Numbered from the stretch's first letter, positions 1 to 6,241 are shown. The stretch is 7,921 bases of DNA from Chloroflexota bacterium (GCA_024278015.1 JAJRUC010000038.1:1-7921); one strand, 5' to 3'. Translations and numbers: made by a program. Notes: generated by a model from the sequence alone, not told the origin.

Positions 1-1
1 T

Positions 2-853
2 ACGACGAAGTTGAGCAAAAGCAAAGGCGGCGGACCGGTAGCGCCATTGACGATGATCGCCAACTATTCGGCGGATGCGGTGCGGTACTGGGCGGCGAGT
101 ACGGCCGTGGGCAAAGACGCCATTATCAGCGAAGAAAAAATCCAGGCCGGGGCCAAACTGGTCACCAAATTGTGGAACGTGGCCCGCTTCAGCCAAAGGT
201 TTCTGACCGACACTGACCCGGCAGCCAAATCGGCGGCCCTGACGCTGGCTGACCGCTGGCTGCTGGCCCAAACCGACCGGCTCATCCGGCGGGTGACGCA
301 GCATTTCACCGCCTACGATTACGCCGCCGCCAAAAACGAAACAGAAGCGTTTTTCTGGCATGTTCTGGCGGATAATTACCTGGAAATGGCGAAGATGCGG
401 CTGTATGCCGGCGGGGAAGCGGCGGCCGGCGGGCAATATGCCCTGTACCATGCTCTGCTGACGACGCTCAAACTGTTTGCCCCCATCCTGCCCCACGTGA
501 CAGAGCGCATCTACACCGGCCTGTTTGACGCGACTTCCATTCACCGGAGTGCGTGGCCTGTGCCCCAGCCCGCGTGGCAGGATGAGGCGGCATTGGCGGG
601 TGGTGAAGCATTGGTGGAAATTGCTACGGCCGTGCGCCATTACAAGAGCGAACACAGCCTGCCCCTCGGCGCGGAACTGGCGGCGCTCCATCTGGTTGTG
701 GCAGACGCAGCCTTGCGCGAACAGCTATTGGCAGGCACGGCCGATTTGCAAAGCATTACCCGCGCCAGAGAAATTGTGGTGGTGGAAAAGAAAGATGGGG
801 TGGTTACGGCCGTAATTGCCAACGGCCGCATCCAAATCACCATTCAACCATAA
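2..853 (+). CDS. valS: Valyl-tRNA synthetase, C-terminal part (5' end outside window)
   Basis: Cytoplasmic enzyme that charges tRNA-Val with valine. The reading frame is open from base 2 with no start, so the first half (HIGH motif, editing domain) lies left of the window; 283 codons remain. Seen: the second class-I signature reads KLSKS (bases 8-22), a common variant of KMSKS, followed by GG, then an ADAVRYWAAS stretch and a TKLWNVARF stretch typical of ValRS. The helical anticodon-binding domain follows (WLLAQTDRLIRRV, then DNYLEMAKMRLY, then FAPILPHVTERIY and a closing AWP). After AWP only about 95 residues remain and they do not form the long basic coiled coil that ends most bacterial ValRS, so this resembles the archaeal-type form also found in some bacteria. 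It ends with TAA, 97 bases before the aminotransferase, which has its own promoter. IleRS or LeuRS are less likely given the anticodon-domain motifs. Confidence 0.93.
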   Translation, partial: TTKLSKSKGGGPVAPLTMIANYSADAVRYWAASTAVGKDAIISEEKIQAGAKLVTKLWNVARFSQRFLTDTDPAAKSAALTLADRWLLAQTDRLIRRVTQHFTAYDYAAAKNETEAFFWHVLADNYLEMAKMRLYAGGEAAAGGQYALYHALLTTLKLFAPILPHVTERIYTGLFDATSIHRSAWPVPQPAWQDEAALAGGEALVEIATAVRHYKSEHSLPLGAELAALHLVVADAALREQLLAGTADLQSITRAREIVVVEKKDGVVTAVIANGRIQITIQP

Positions 854-879
854 ATTTGCGACAATTCTGCGAATGCGTT

Positions 880-888
880 TGGTACAAT
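880..888 (+). promoter_or_regulatory. Extended -10 promoter for the aminotransferase gene
   Basis: The motif TGG-TACAAT (TGn plus a near-consensus -10 hexamer at 883-888) lies in the short spacer after valS. No good -35 hexamer sits 16 to 18 bases upstream (the nearest, TTGCGA at 856-861, is 21 bases away), which fits an extended -10 type promoter. A start site would fall near 895, leaving a leader of about 55 bases with a GAGG ribosome binding site at 941-944. Confidence 0.5.
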
Positions 889-950
889 AGAGAGTACAAC
901 AAATTGAGAAAGGAACAGATTGCGCGATTACCAACAACAAGAGGATTCCC

Positions 951-2222
951 ATGACCCAATATGATCTCTCCCATTTTTCGCCCGTCTGGAGCCGCTCGGC
1001 AACAATTATTGCCGATCACGGTGAGGGCATCTATTTGTATGACGTAGACGGCCGTCGCTACATGGATTTCACCAGCGGCATCGGCGTGACCAATACGGGG
1101 CACGCCCACCCGCGCGTGGTGCAGGCGGTGCAGGCGCAGGCGGCCAAAATCCTGCACGCCCAGATGAACATTGTCTACCACGAACCGGCTATTCAACTGA
1201 CGGAAGAATTGAGCCGGATTTTGCCGCCGTCGCTGGATAGTTTTTTTTTCAGCAATTCCGGGGCGGAGGCGGTGGAAGCGGCTGTTAAGCTGGCACGGGC
1301 GGCTACCGGCAAGCAAAATATCATCGTCTTCCAGGGGTCGTTTCACGGCCGTACCCACGCCACCATGAGCATGACCACCAGCAAAACGATCTACCGCGCC
1401 GGCTACCAGCCCCTCGTACCCGGCATTTTTGTGGCCCCCTTCCCCTACGCCTACCGGTACGGCTGGGACGAGGAAACGACGGTCAACTTTTGTATCCGCG
1501 AGCTGAAAGATTTGCTCAAGATGCAGACCGCGCCGCAGGAAACGGCCGCTATGGTCATTGAACCTGTTCTGGGCGAAGGCGGTTACGTGCCCGCACCGGA
1601 CAGCTTTATGCGACAGTTACGCGAAATTTGTGATGAAAATGGGATTTTACTGGTGTCGGATGAGGTGCAGGCGGGCTACGGCCGTGCCGGAAAATGGTTT
1701 GCTTTCGAGTACAGCGGCGTCACCCCCGACATCGTGATTATGGCTAAAGGGCTGGCGTCCGGGATGCCCCTCTCCGGCATTGCCGCCAGCCGGGAACTGA
1801 TGGACAAATGGACGCCGGGATCGCACGGCGGCACATATGGAGGGAATGCGGTGGCTTGCGCAGCGGCCGTGGCTACCATCCAAACCCTGCGCGAGGAAAA
1901 GTTGATTGAAAATTCGACCAACATGGGGCAGGTTTTGCAAAACGGCCTGCGCCGCTTGCAGGAAACCCATCCCGAAATCGGCGACGTACGCGGGCGGGGT
2001 TTGATGATTGCTACCGAATTTACCACGCCGGAGGGACGGCCATGGGGCGACCGGGCCAAAGCCGTGGCTGCCGCCTGCCGCGAACGGGACTTGCTCCTGC
2101 TCACTTGCGGCCCTTACGGCCAGGTCCTGCGCTGGATTCCGCCTCTCGTCGTCAACCAGACGCAAATCCTGGAAGCGCTGGACATCTTTGCGGAGGCGCT
2201 GGACACGGTGAACCACGGATGA
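951..2222 (+). CDS. Class-III PLP-dependent aminotransferase (GabT / ornithine aminotransferase-like)
   Basis: Cytoplasmic transaminase that moves an amino group, usually the omega-amino group of a substrate such as 4-aminobutyrate or ornithine, to a keto acid using pyridoxal phosphate. Seen in the 423-residue protein: SNSGAEA at residues 101-107 (cofactor phosphate loop), FHGR at 131-134, DEVQAGYGR from Asp237 (Asp that binds the pyridine nitrogen), Lys266 in MAKGLASGMPLSG (Schiff-base lysine) and HGGTYGGN with Thr295. All catalytic positions are intact and the length is normal for the family. The ATG at 951 has GAGG six bases upstream and a conventional N-terminus. The exact substrate cannot be read from sequence; GabT-like is the best guess. 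The last residues (NHG) and the stop are supplied by a repeat that begins at 2213. A run of nine T at 1241-1249 encodes Phe-Phe-Phe just before the SNSG loop. Confidence 0.9.
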   Translation: MTQYDLSHFSPVWSRSATIIADHGEGIYLYDVDGRRYMDFTSGIGVTNTGHAHPRVVQAVQAQAAKILHAQMNIVYHEPAIQLTEELSRILPPSLDSFFFSNSGAEAVEAAVKLARAATGKQNIIVFQGSFHGRTHATMSMTTSKTIYRAGYQPLVPGIFVAPFPYAYRYGWDEETTVNFCIRELKDLLKMQTAPQETAAMVIEPVLGEGGYVPAPDSFMRQLREICDENGILLVSDEVQAGYGRAGKWFAFEYSGVTPDIVIMAKGLASGMPLSGIAASRELMDKWTPGSHGGTYGGNAVACAAAVATIQTLREEKLIENSTNMGQVLQNGLRRLQETHPEIGDVRGRGLMIATEFTTPEGRPWGDRAKAVAAACRERDLLLLTCGPYGQVLRWIPPLVVNQTQILEALDIFAEALDTVNHG

Positions 2223-2272
2223 CACGGATGTGATGGATTGACACGGATTTTGGTATCAGTGAAAATCCGTGG
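2213..2272 (+). repeat. CACGGAT-type repeat cluster with hairpin between aminotransferase and AOR genes
   Basis: The spacer carries three direct copies of a CACGGAT core (from 2214, 2223 and 2242) and inverted copies. CACGGATTTT at 2242-2251 pairs perfectly with AAAATCCGTG at 2262-2271 around a 10-base loop, and CCACGGAT at 2213-2220 also matches ATCCGTGG at 2265-2272. The element includes the stop codon of the upstream gene and ends just before the AOR ribosome binding site. It looks like a dispersed intergenic repeat, but copies elsewhere cannot be checked from one window. There is no T-run after the stem, so it is not a convincing terminator. Confidence 0.65.
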
Positions 2273-2276
2273 AGAA

Positions 2277-2283
2277 AAGGAGA
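2277..2283 (+). promoter_or_regulatory. Ribosome binding site that fixes the AOR start at 2289
   Basis: AAGGAGA lies five bases before ATG 2289. The open frame reaches back to a TTG at 2238, but that stretch lies inside the CACGGAT repeat and has no ribosome binding site, so 2289 is preferred. Confidence 0.75.
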
Positions 2284-2288
2284 ACATC

Positions 2289-3986
2289 ATGCAAATTTGG
2301 CGCGTGAATACGCGGGAACAAACTTTGACGCGGGAACCGGTTCCGGAAAGTTGGAAACAGTTGGGCGGGCGTGGTTTGCTGGCCCGCATTATGGTGGATG
2401 AACTGCCGCCAGCTTGCGACCCGTTGGGGCCGAATAACAAGCTGATCTTTGCTCCCGGGCTGCTCACCGGCCATCGTCTCTCTAGCTGCGACCGGCTTTC
2501 GGTGGGCGGCAAAAGCCCGCTGACGGGCGGGGTGAAGGAGAGCAACGCCGGGGGGCGCACCGGGCTGCACATGGCAACCCTGGGCATGAAGGCGCTCATT
2601 CTGGAGGAACGGCCGTCACAACCCGGCTGGTGGGTGCTGCATCTCAACAAAGAGGGAGCGCGGTTTGATCCGGCCGACGATCTGGCTGGGCTGGGGGTGT
2701 ACGCCGCCGCGCCAAAGCTGCTGGCACGGTACGGCGACAAATGCGCCATCTCCCTCATCGGCCCCGGCGGGGAAATGAAACTGACCGGGGCGGGCATCCA
2801 GAACGTTGACAAGGACAAAACGCCGTCCCGCATTAATGCCCGCGGCGGTCTGGGGGCGGTGCTGGGCAGCAAGGGCATCAAGGCCATCGTGTTTGACATG
2901 AGCGGCTGCGACAAACCGGCCATCGCCGACCCGCCGGCGTGGCAGGCGGCGCAAAAAGCGTACAACAAGGCGCTGATGGGGCATCCCCAAACCCAGTCGT
3001 ATGCCGATTACGGCACAGCCGCGATGACCCGGATGACCAACGCCTTCGGGGCCATCCCCACGCGCAGTTTTTCGGACGGGCAGTTTGAGGGGGCGGACAA
3101 AATCAGCGGGGAGGCGATGCGGGAACTGCTGCTGCAACGGGGCGGGGCCAGCGAAACGACCCACGCCTGCATGGCCGGCTGCACGATTCGCTGCTCCAAC
3201 GTTTTTGGCGGCGCGGATGGCGAGGAGATTGTCTCGCCGGTAGAGTATGAGACGATTGGGCTGATGGGCAGCAATCTGGGGATTGATTCGCTGGATACCA
3301 TTGCCCGACTGAATTGGGAAGTAAACGATCTGGGGCTGGACTCGATTGAAATCGGGGCGGCGCTGGGGGTGGCGGCGCAAGCCGGGCTGCTGGCGTTTGG
3401 CGACGGGGAAGGCGCGTTGGAATTGGTGCGGGAGATTCGCAGCGGCTCAGCTTTGGGGCGGGCGCTGGGTAATGGCGCGGCAATGATGGGCAAGCTGTAC
3501 GGCGTGGAGCGGGTGCCCGTGGTCAAAGGGCAGGCGCTTTCAGCCTACGATCCGCGAGCGATCAAGGGGACGGGGGTAACTTACGCCACCACGCCGCAAG
3601 GGGCAGATCACACTTGCGGCCTGACAATCCGGGCCAAAGTGGATCATCTCGATCCGCAGGGACAGGTGGAGATTTCCCGTAACGCGCAGATGAGCATGGC
3701 GGGGTATGACACGCTGGGGGCCTGCGTTTTTGCCGGGTTTGGCTTTGCCGCCGCGCCGGAGACAATTCGGGATTTGCTCAACGCCAAGTATGGGTGGAAC
3801 GTGAGCGGCAATATTTTGCAGGAACTGGGCCGGGAGACAATTATGCTGGAGCGGGAATTTAACAGACGGGCAGGGTTTACGGCCGTAGACGACCGCCTGC
3901 CCGAATGGATGACCCGTGAACCCCTGCCGCCGCACAACGCAGTTTTTGATGTGCCGGAGGCGGAACTGGATGGGATTTGGGAGTAG
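2289..3986 (+). CDS. Aldehyde:ferredoxin oxidoreductase family protein (tungsten/molybdenum bis-pterin enzyme)
   Basis: Predicted cytoplasmic enzyme that oxidises aldehydes to acids or carries out a related low-potential reaction, using a tungsten or molybdenum bis-pyranopterin centre and one [4Fe-4S] cluster. The 565-residue protein shows the N-terminal AOR domain (GGRGLLAR at 26-33, KLIFAPGLLTG at 51-61, KSPLTGG at 75-81, then ARGGLGAVLGSKGIKAI). The central and C-terminal domains have a cysteine cluster Cys294-x3-Cys298-x3-Cys302, the EYETIGLMGSNLGI stretch, GADHT with His441, and DTLGACVF with Cys479 as the likely fourth cluster ligand. The spacing CX3CX3C differs from the CX2CX3C of the archetypal Pyrococcus AOR, so substrate assignment from that enzyme is unsafe. 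Length is slightly below the usual 600 or so. No ferredoxin or electron-transfer subunit is adjacent; a MoaD-like gene follows. It ends with TAG, followed at once by a repeat. Confidence 0.9.
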   Translation: MQIWRVNTREQTLTREPVPESWKQLGGRGLLARIMVDELPPACDPLGPNNKLIFAPGLLTGHRLSSCDRLSVGGKSPLTGGVKESNAGGRTGLHMATLGMKALILEERPSQPGWWVLHLNKEGARFDPADDLAGLGVYAAAPKLLARYGDKCAISLIGPGGEMKLTGAGIQNVDKDKTPSRINARGGLGAVLGSKGIKAIVFDMSGCDKPAIADPPAWQAAQKAYNKALMGHPQTQSYADYGTAAMTRMTNAFGAIPTRSFSDGQFEGADKISGEAMRELLLQRGGASETTHACMAGCTIRCSNVFGGADGEEIVSPVEYETIGLMGSNLGIDSLDTIARLNWEVNDLGLDSIEIGAALGVAAQAGLLAFGDGEGALELVREIRSGSALGRALGNGAAMMGKLYGVERVPVVKGQALSAYDPRAIKGTGVTYATTPQGADHTCGLTIRAKVDHLDPQGQVEISRNAQMSMAGYDTLGACVFAGFGFAAAPETIRDLLNAKYGWNVSGNILQELGRETIMLEREFNRRAGFTAVDDRLPEWMTREPLPPHNAVFDVPEAELDGIWE

Positions 3987-3994
3987 GTAGTGTT

Positions 3995-4053
3995 CAGTAT
4001 GCAGTGTGCAGTATGCAGTGTACAGTCCACTGAAAACTGAATACTGCACACTG
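3995..4053 (+). repeat. Heptamer tandem repeat forming a long imperfect hairpin
   Basis: Four tandem heptamers of the form CAGTRTG/A begin at 3995, 4002, 4009 and 4016, followed by a partial CAGT at 4023, so the unit is really a 14-mer repeated twice. The right half is the inverted copy: CAGTGTGCAGTAT at 4002-4014 pairs perfectly over 13 bases with ATACTGCACACTG at 4041-4053, and inside that CAGTG 4016-4020 pairs with CACTG 4028-4032. The element fills nearly all of the 74-base spacer between the AOR and MoaD-like genes. It may be a dispersed repeat or an RNA hairpin affecting the joint message. No T-run follows, so termination is not indicated. Confidence 0.75.
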
Positions 4054-4060
4054 AAAACTA

Positions 4061-4300
4061 ATGAAAGTAACCGTTCACCTGCACACGATTTTGCAAAGAC
4101 AGACGCCGGAAGGGCCACAGCGGCGGATGGACGTAGCGCTGCTTTCCGGCAGTACGCTGGCGGATTTGATTGAGGATTTGGGGATAGAGATGCCATTAGA
4201 GGGGATGTTGTTGGTGGTAAACGGCCGTACCGCCCCGTCCAACCATATCCTAAACGAAGGCGATCAAGTTCATCTGATGCCTGCCATTTCTGGCGGTTAA
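4061..4300 (+). CDS. MoaD/ThiS-family ubiquitin-like sulfur carrier protein
   Basis: A 79-residue protein with the beta-grasp pattern of MoaD and ThiS: an opening strand MKVTVHLHTIL, the helix GSTLADLIEDLGI, a central LLVVNGRTAP strand-turn, then GDQVHLMPAISGG. It ends in Gly-Gly, the C-terminus that is adenylated and turned into a thiocarboxylate to donate sulfur. Known family role: MoaD supplies the dithiolene sulfurs of molybdopterin. Placement directly after an AOR-family gene suggests service to the pterin cofactor of that enzyme (inference). The start at 4061 gives a full-length fold; the next ATG would remove the first strand. The bases just before the start belong to the hairpin repeat and its edge and show no clear ribosome binding site, so translation may depend on coupling or be weak. 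ThiS of thiamine synthesis is the alternative. Confidence 0.82.
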   Translation: MKVTVHLHTILQRQTPEGPQRRMDVALLSGSTLADLIEDLGIEMPLEGMLLVVNGRTAPSNHILNEGDQVHLMPAISGG

Positions 4301-4313
4301 CTGGTCAAACCAG
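4301..4313 (+). other. Short stem-loop just after the MoaD-like gene
   Basis: CTGGT pairs with ACCAG around CAA directly after the TAA stop. A TTTTT run occurs at 4324-4328, ten bases further on. This is at most a weak terminator; the stem is only five pairs. Confidence 0.25.
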
Positions 4314-4324
4314 ACCCAAACACT

Positions 4325-4367
4325 TTTTCCGGACAACAAGTGAAAATTGCCGGAAATATGGTATAGT
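4325..4367 (+). promoter_or_regulatory. Inverted repeat plus extended -10 promoter upstream of the four-helix membrane protein
   Basis: TTTTCCGGA at 4325-4333 and CCGGAAAT at 4350-4357 form an inverted repeat (7-base arms TTTCCGG/CCGGAAA, 17 bases apart). It sits directly before TGG-TATAGT (4359-4367), an extended -10 motif. The repeat would cover the -35 zone, as expected for an operator. The same two words recur upstream of the minus-strand membrane protein at 7797-7831. No good -35 hexamer is present. The binding protein, if any, is unknown. Confidence 0.45.
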
Positions 4368-4439
4368 TCAGGCGATCCTTGCCGCGGTGATTTTTAGAGG
4401 GAATTTGGAAAAAGAGAGATTTTTAGGAGGAAAAATTAG

Positions 4440-4826
4440 ATGAACAGACCATTTGCAGTTACATTGTTAGCCATTCTGGCCGTTATCGCCGGCATTATAG
4501 GCATTTTTGACACCTTGCGTTATTTAGGTTTACTCCCTGTTGCCTCGCTTGGGTCAGTTGATTTCTTTGGTTTTAGTTTCATTGGCGCTATTTTTGCGGG
4601 CATCGTAGCCCTTATATGGTTTTGGGACGCCAAAATGCTATGGACATTGGACCCTCGCGGCTGGGTATTTACCATCTCTATCGGGGTTATCTACCTTATT
4701 TTTGATATATTGGCAGTCATTGGCCGGTCATCCTGGCAAGCCATGATGCCTTCCATTATTGTTTCGGGGCTGGTAATCATTTTGTGCTTACTGCCCGGCA
4801 CCAAAGCAGCTTTTGGTCAATCATAA
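4440..4826 (+). CDS. Small four-helix integral membrane protein, unknown function
   Basis: I do not recognise the family. The 128-residue protein has four hydrophobic segments at about residues 5-24, 42-62, 75-95 and 101-120, with short polar links. The motifs FWDAKMLWTLDPRGW (61-75) and LIFDILAVIGRSSWQ (86-100) could be landmarks for a family search. It is expected to sit in the cytoplasmic membrane. Start choice is firm: AGGAGG at 4425-4430, nine bases before ATG 4440. It has its own promoter region and is followed by a strong terminator, so it is probably a single-gene transcript. Its base composition looks more AT-rich than the upstream genes and it lacks the ACGGCCGT palindrome common to them, so a different origin or looser codon selection is possible. 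Confidence 0.8.
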   Translation: MNRPFAVTLLAILAVIAGIIGIFDTLRYLGLLPVASLGSVDFFGFSFIGAIFAGIVALIWFWDAKMLWTLDPRGWVFTISIGVIYLIFDILAVIGRSSWQAMMPSIIVSGLVIILCLLPGTKAAFGQS

Positions 4827-4868
4827 AAGATTAGAGCAATAAAAAAAGCGGCAGGATTATCTGACGAG

Positions 4869-4901
4869 AAAAAGCCCCTTGCTGTTCGCAAGGGGCTTTT
4901 T
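4869..4901. terminator. Strong bidirectional intrinsic terminator between convergent genes
   Basis: A 14-base-pair stem (4869-4882 with 4888-4901, core GCCCCTTGC / GCAAGGGGC) with loop TGTTC is flanked by an A-run on the left and a T-run on the right. It therefore works as a rho-independent terminator on both strands. It ends the plus-strand membrane protein gene and the minus-strand hydrolase gene, whose TAA stop lies at the edge of the T-run. Confidence 0.93.
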
Positions 4902-5867
4902 TTATTCACTTTCACCCAACAAATCCAACAGCACAGGGTAAACATCAAAAGCATCCGGGTTGGAACCGATGTCAGTAAGAGGATGTGGATAGCCTAATTC
5001 CGCCGGGAATTCGTACCGGGTCACATTGCCGCCCTGCGCCTCCCATTTATCAGCCAACGCTTTGATTTCCTTGTTGCTGATAGTTGTATCGTTGGCATTG
5101 GTGACCACAATAATGTCATTGACCACAGGCGGCTCATCAGTTGCCTGCTTGGAAACGGACTGGCCGAAAAGCATAGCATTGCCTACACCCCGCGTGGATT
5201 GGCCCCGGTACACATAATCCCGTTGTGGCTCACTGGGAGAAGTGGGATTAAAGTTGGGCAGGCGGATGGCCAGATTCATGGCAAAGATGTTGAGAAAATG
5301 GGGCAGCCCGTCCAGACCGTGCATGGCGGCAATGGACATCACACGGGTCACGTCCGGTCGGTTTTGGGCAATCCAATCGGAAACGGTTGCGCCCACCGAA
5401 AGGCCGACGACGTGAATCTCGTCGCCCAAACCGGTGGCAATGTCCACATTTTCGTCGCCAAATTCGCGCAAAATCTCCGGCGTCATCGCTGCCAATTCCC
5501 CTACCGAACCACTGGCCAACCCATGCCCCGGCATCCGCAAAATGAGGACATTGTACCCCATGTCGTATAACATCTCGCCAAAAGGAATCCACTGCCAGGG
5601 GGAATTGGTCAGGCCATGAACCAGGACGTATACTTTGTCTGTTTTCTCGCCGTGGGTCATCAATACAGACTCGGTTTTCTCACTCATCAATATGCCTTCT
5701 TCGTCAGCACGGATGGCCTCAAACCGCTGGATAGCTTCGTCGTAACTGGTCACCGGATTGGGGGATGCGGCCTGCTCTTTGATGGGCACAGGGATAATCC
5801 CCAACAACAGGATGATGACCAGAAGGGCCAACAAGACAATACCAATGATTTTCAATACTTTTTTCAT
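4902..5867 (-). CDS. Membrane-anchored alpha/beta hydrolase (esterase/lipase-like)
   Basis: Predicted serine hydrolase held on the outer face of the membrane. Seen in 321 residues: MKKVLK start, then one hydrophobic segment at about residues 7-25 without a clear signal-peptidase site or lipobox, so an uncleaved anchor is likely. The hydrolase domain starts near residue 78 (YVLVHGLTNSP, with the oxyanion-hole His-Gly at 84-85), then RMPGHG (111-116), nucleophile elbow GLSVGA with Ser157, a probable acid Asp260 in TNAND and catalytic His295 in GYPHPLTD. The triad is complete, so it should be active; the substrate (carboxylester, lipid or monoacylglycerol) cannot be told. Start: ATG at 5867 with GAGG five bases upstream. 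The 104-base spacer to the zinc-ribbon gene holds no terminator and no promoter I would call with confidence, so the two may be co-transcribed. Confidence 0.87.
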   Translation of the reverse strand: MKKVLKIIGIVLLALLVIILLLGIIPVPIKEQAASPNPVTSYDEAIQRFEAIRADEEGILMSEKTESVLMTHGEKTDKVYVLVHGLTNSPWQWIPFGEMLYDMGYNVLILRMPGHGLASGSVGELAAMTPEILREFGDENVDIATGLGDEIHVVGLSVGATVSDWIAQNRPDVTRVMSIAAMHGLDGLPHFLNIFAMNLAIRLPNFNPTSPSEPQRDYVYRGQSTRGVGNAMLFGQSVSKQATDEPPVVNDIIVVTNANDTTISNKEIKALADKWEAQGGNVTRYEFPAELGYPHPLTDIGSNPDAFDVYPVLLDLLGESE

Positions 5868-5971
5868 AATTACCTCGGTTATCTACGGCTAAGTCACAAC
5901 CCTACGCCAAGCGCCAAAATGCGTATCAACAATGAAATAAATTCTTTCATAACCCTATAAAAACCAGGTAT

Positions 5972-6190
5972 TTATGCCGTTATTCGCTTCCCCGTTATTC
6001 TGGCCCGCCCCGGACAATCGAGATGGGTATTATCCCGGTGACGCCAAAAATAAGTCTTCTCTTCACTATTCATCAAACGCCGCCCCCGCAAAATCACAAT
6101 GCCCCCACAATAAGGACAACGCGCCTCTTTTGGAGCCGAAGCCCAAGCCTCGATAGATTCGGAGTTGTCCGATGTTAAAGCCACTTTCAT
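5972..6190 (-). CDS. Small zinc-ribbon protein, unknown function
   Basis: A 72-residue protein with a likely zinc site: CPYCGG (Cys25, Cys28) and, after an LRGRR turn, YFWRHRDNTHLDCPGR (His51, His56, Cys59). The arrangement CxxC, then an aromatic-rich H/C cluster, is reminiscent of the N-terminal zinc-finger-like part of CoiA-type proteins, but no nuclease domain follows. The C-terminus is basic (GRARITGKR), which could favour nucleic-acid binding (inference). I chose ATG 6190. The frame extends to a TTG at 6244, but that passes through a terminator hairpin. The ribosome binding site is weak (GAGA about nine bases upstream). It starts 17 bases after the terminator of the upstream membrane-protein gene and may rely on read-through. 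Confidence 0.68.
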   Translation of the reverse strand: MKVALTSDNSESIEAWASAPKEARCPYCGGIVILRGRRLMNSEEKTYFWRHRDNTHLDCPGRARITGKRITA

Positions 6191-6206
6191 ATTGTTTATC
6201 TCAGGG

Positions 6207-6241
6207 TATAAAAACACAGGGGCAGTACGAAACTGCCCCTG
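6207..6241 (-). terminator. Intrinsic terminator after the TM-helix repeat membrane protein
   Basis: On the minus strand CAGGGGCAGT (6241-6232) pairs perfectly over ten bases with ACTGCCCCTG (6226-6217) around a five-base loop, then a T-rich tract (TGTTTTTATA) follows. It lies 20 bases after the stop of the membrane-protein gene. Confidence 0.85.

Noticed and set aside
2238..2288. N-terminal extension of AOR to TTG 2238
   Set aside because: The extension is repeat sequence, while ATG 2289 has a strong ribosome binding site and gives the normal AOR N-terminus.
2333..2344. 12-base perfect palindrome GGAACCGGTTCC early in the AOR gene
   Set aside because: One or two such palindromes are expected by chance in a window of this size, and it is plain coding sequence (EPVPES).
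2114..3526. Several long minus-strand open frames opposite the aminotransferase and AOR genes
   Set aside because: They are low-complexity Pro/Ser/Arg/Ala-rich shadows of GC-rich plus-strand genes that have clear family motifs, and they lack ribosome binding sites.
3540..4196. Minus-strand 218-codon frame crossing the AOR end and the MoaD start
   Set aside because: It reads antisense through two real genes and the heptamer repeat; its VFSVQYSVFSG part is simply the translated repeat.
5868..5971. Promoter for the hydrolase gene
   Set aside because: TTGATA- and TAGATA-like words occur on the minus strand but not at sensible spacing, so no call was made.
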